From: Flagellimonas hymeniacidonis
GTDB taxonomy: Bacteria > Bacteroidota > Bacteroidia > Flavobacteriales > Flavobacteriaceae
Length of the DNA stretch: 64,000 bases
Assembly: GCF_008040165.1 (NCBI RefSeq)
Contig: NZ_VRUR01000002.1
Location: 1,612,001-1,676,000, forward strand
Reading direction: 5' to 3'
Positions 63,780 through 64,000 of this stretch are shown here, piece by piece. The notes below the pieces were generated by a model. The model was not told the DNA's origin. It saw only the letters and a list, made by a program, of their open reading frames with translations, and did not search any database. A program made the translations under genes and the position numbers. Within the stretch, counting starts at the first letter, position 1, and each line of letters starts with the position of its first letter.

Positions 63780-64000
63780 TGCTGGACATCGTAAGGACAT
63801 ATTTTACCAAAGGGAACGCCTTCTATGGATTGGAAGTCTATCAAATAGGGAACAATATTAAGTTCCATCTTCTGGAAGTAGTTAAAAAGAAAGGGGAACT
63901 AGTCATTACAAACAGCCAAAGTTTTGAAGAATTACAATTGCTCGTTGATTTTGCCAAACCTTCAGTTCCCATTTGTCTTATTTATAATACGGACAGTGTA
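63779..64000 (+). CDS. GspL/PilM-like protein, 3' truncated by window edge
   Basis: The frame begins with a GTG overlapping the last base of the secretin stop and runs to the window end, 74 residues visible. It reads GLEVYQIGNNIKFHLLEVVK and PSVPICLIYNTDSV, resembling the actin-like first strands of GspL or PilM. The position after gspD fits, but only the start is visible, so the call is moderate. Confidence 0.5.
   Translation, partial: MLDIVRTYFTKGNAFYGLEVYQIGNNIKFHLLEVVKKKGELVITNSQSFEELQLLVDFAKPSVPICLIYNTDSV

Overview
The window is chromosomal DNA from a member of the Bacteroidota, most likely a marine or soil Flavobacteriaceae. The evidence is an AT-rich composition, a SusC/SusD (RagA/RagB) outer-membrane pair, a type IX secretion (T9SS) type B sorting domain, Bacteroidota-style RHS proteins with a DUF6443-like region, and gene starts with weak Shine-Dalgarno signals. 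I saw no complete rRNA, tRNA or CRISPR array. Both ends cut genes: galM at the left edge and a GspL/PilM-like gene at the right edge.

Positions 1-6301 hold housekeeping or catabolic genes: the end of galM, a three-gene acyl-CoA (probably propionyl-CoA) carboxylase operon, and a class V PLP enzyme. Positions 6414-20700 look like a peptide and D-amino-acid utilisation locus. A MocR-type regulator faces an operon of a diaminopentanoate-dehydrogenase-like enzyme, a D-amino-acid aminotransferase, an exported M20 peptidase and an N-acyl-D-amino-acid deacylase lipoprotein. Converging on it is an operon of an M14 carboxypeptidase lipoprotein, SusC and SusD, followed by a divergent exported M20 hydrolase. 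The likely flow is outer-membrane peptide uptake, trimming in the envelope, then transamination in the cytoplasm.

Positions 21106-31864 are accessory: two Crp/Fnr-type regulators with small-enzyme cassettes (START-like lipoprotein, DUF6326-like membrane protein, zinc-less dehydrogenase; tautomerase, alpha/beta hydrolase, two DJ-1/PfpI proteins), a cupin, an Asp/Glu racemase, gene relics, a frameshifted EamA transporter and a tyrosine recombinase. Just upstream of the recombinase are three perfectly phased 10-bp repeats, a strong hairpin, and a 15-base match to a tRNA 3' end, so this looks like an integration boundary.

Positions 32290-64000 are the most interesting part. A type II secretion/type IV pilus-like machine is split into two outward halves. 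The left half (minus strand) has GspF, two pseudopilin-like proteins, a pilin-like protein with a bactofilin-like beta-helix body, a PilP/GspC-like protein, two lipoproteins and a giant T9SS cargo. The right half (plus strand) has a GspG-like pilin, prepilin peptidase, GspE, GspD secretin and a GspL-like protein. Between them is a 16.6-kb minus-strand operon: five tandem paralogous exported proteins (variable N-terminal domain, FN3, Gly/Ser linker, conserved tail-fibre-like C-terminus), two RHS/YD-repeat giants, and a small exported protein overlapping the end of the RHS gene that could be an immunity partner. I infer that the machine and these surface proteins form one functional locus; the sequence shows adjacency, not function.
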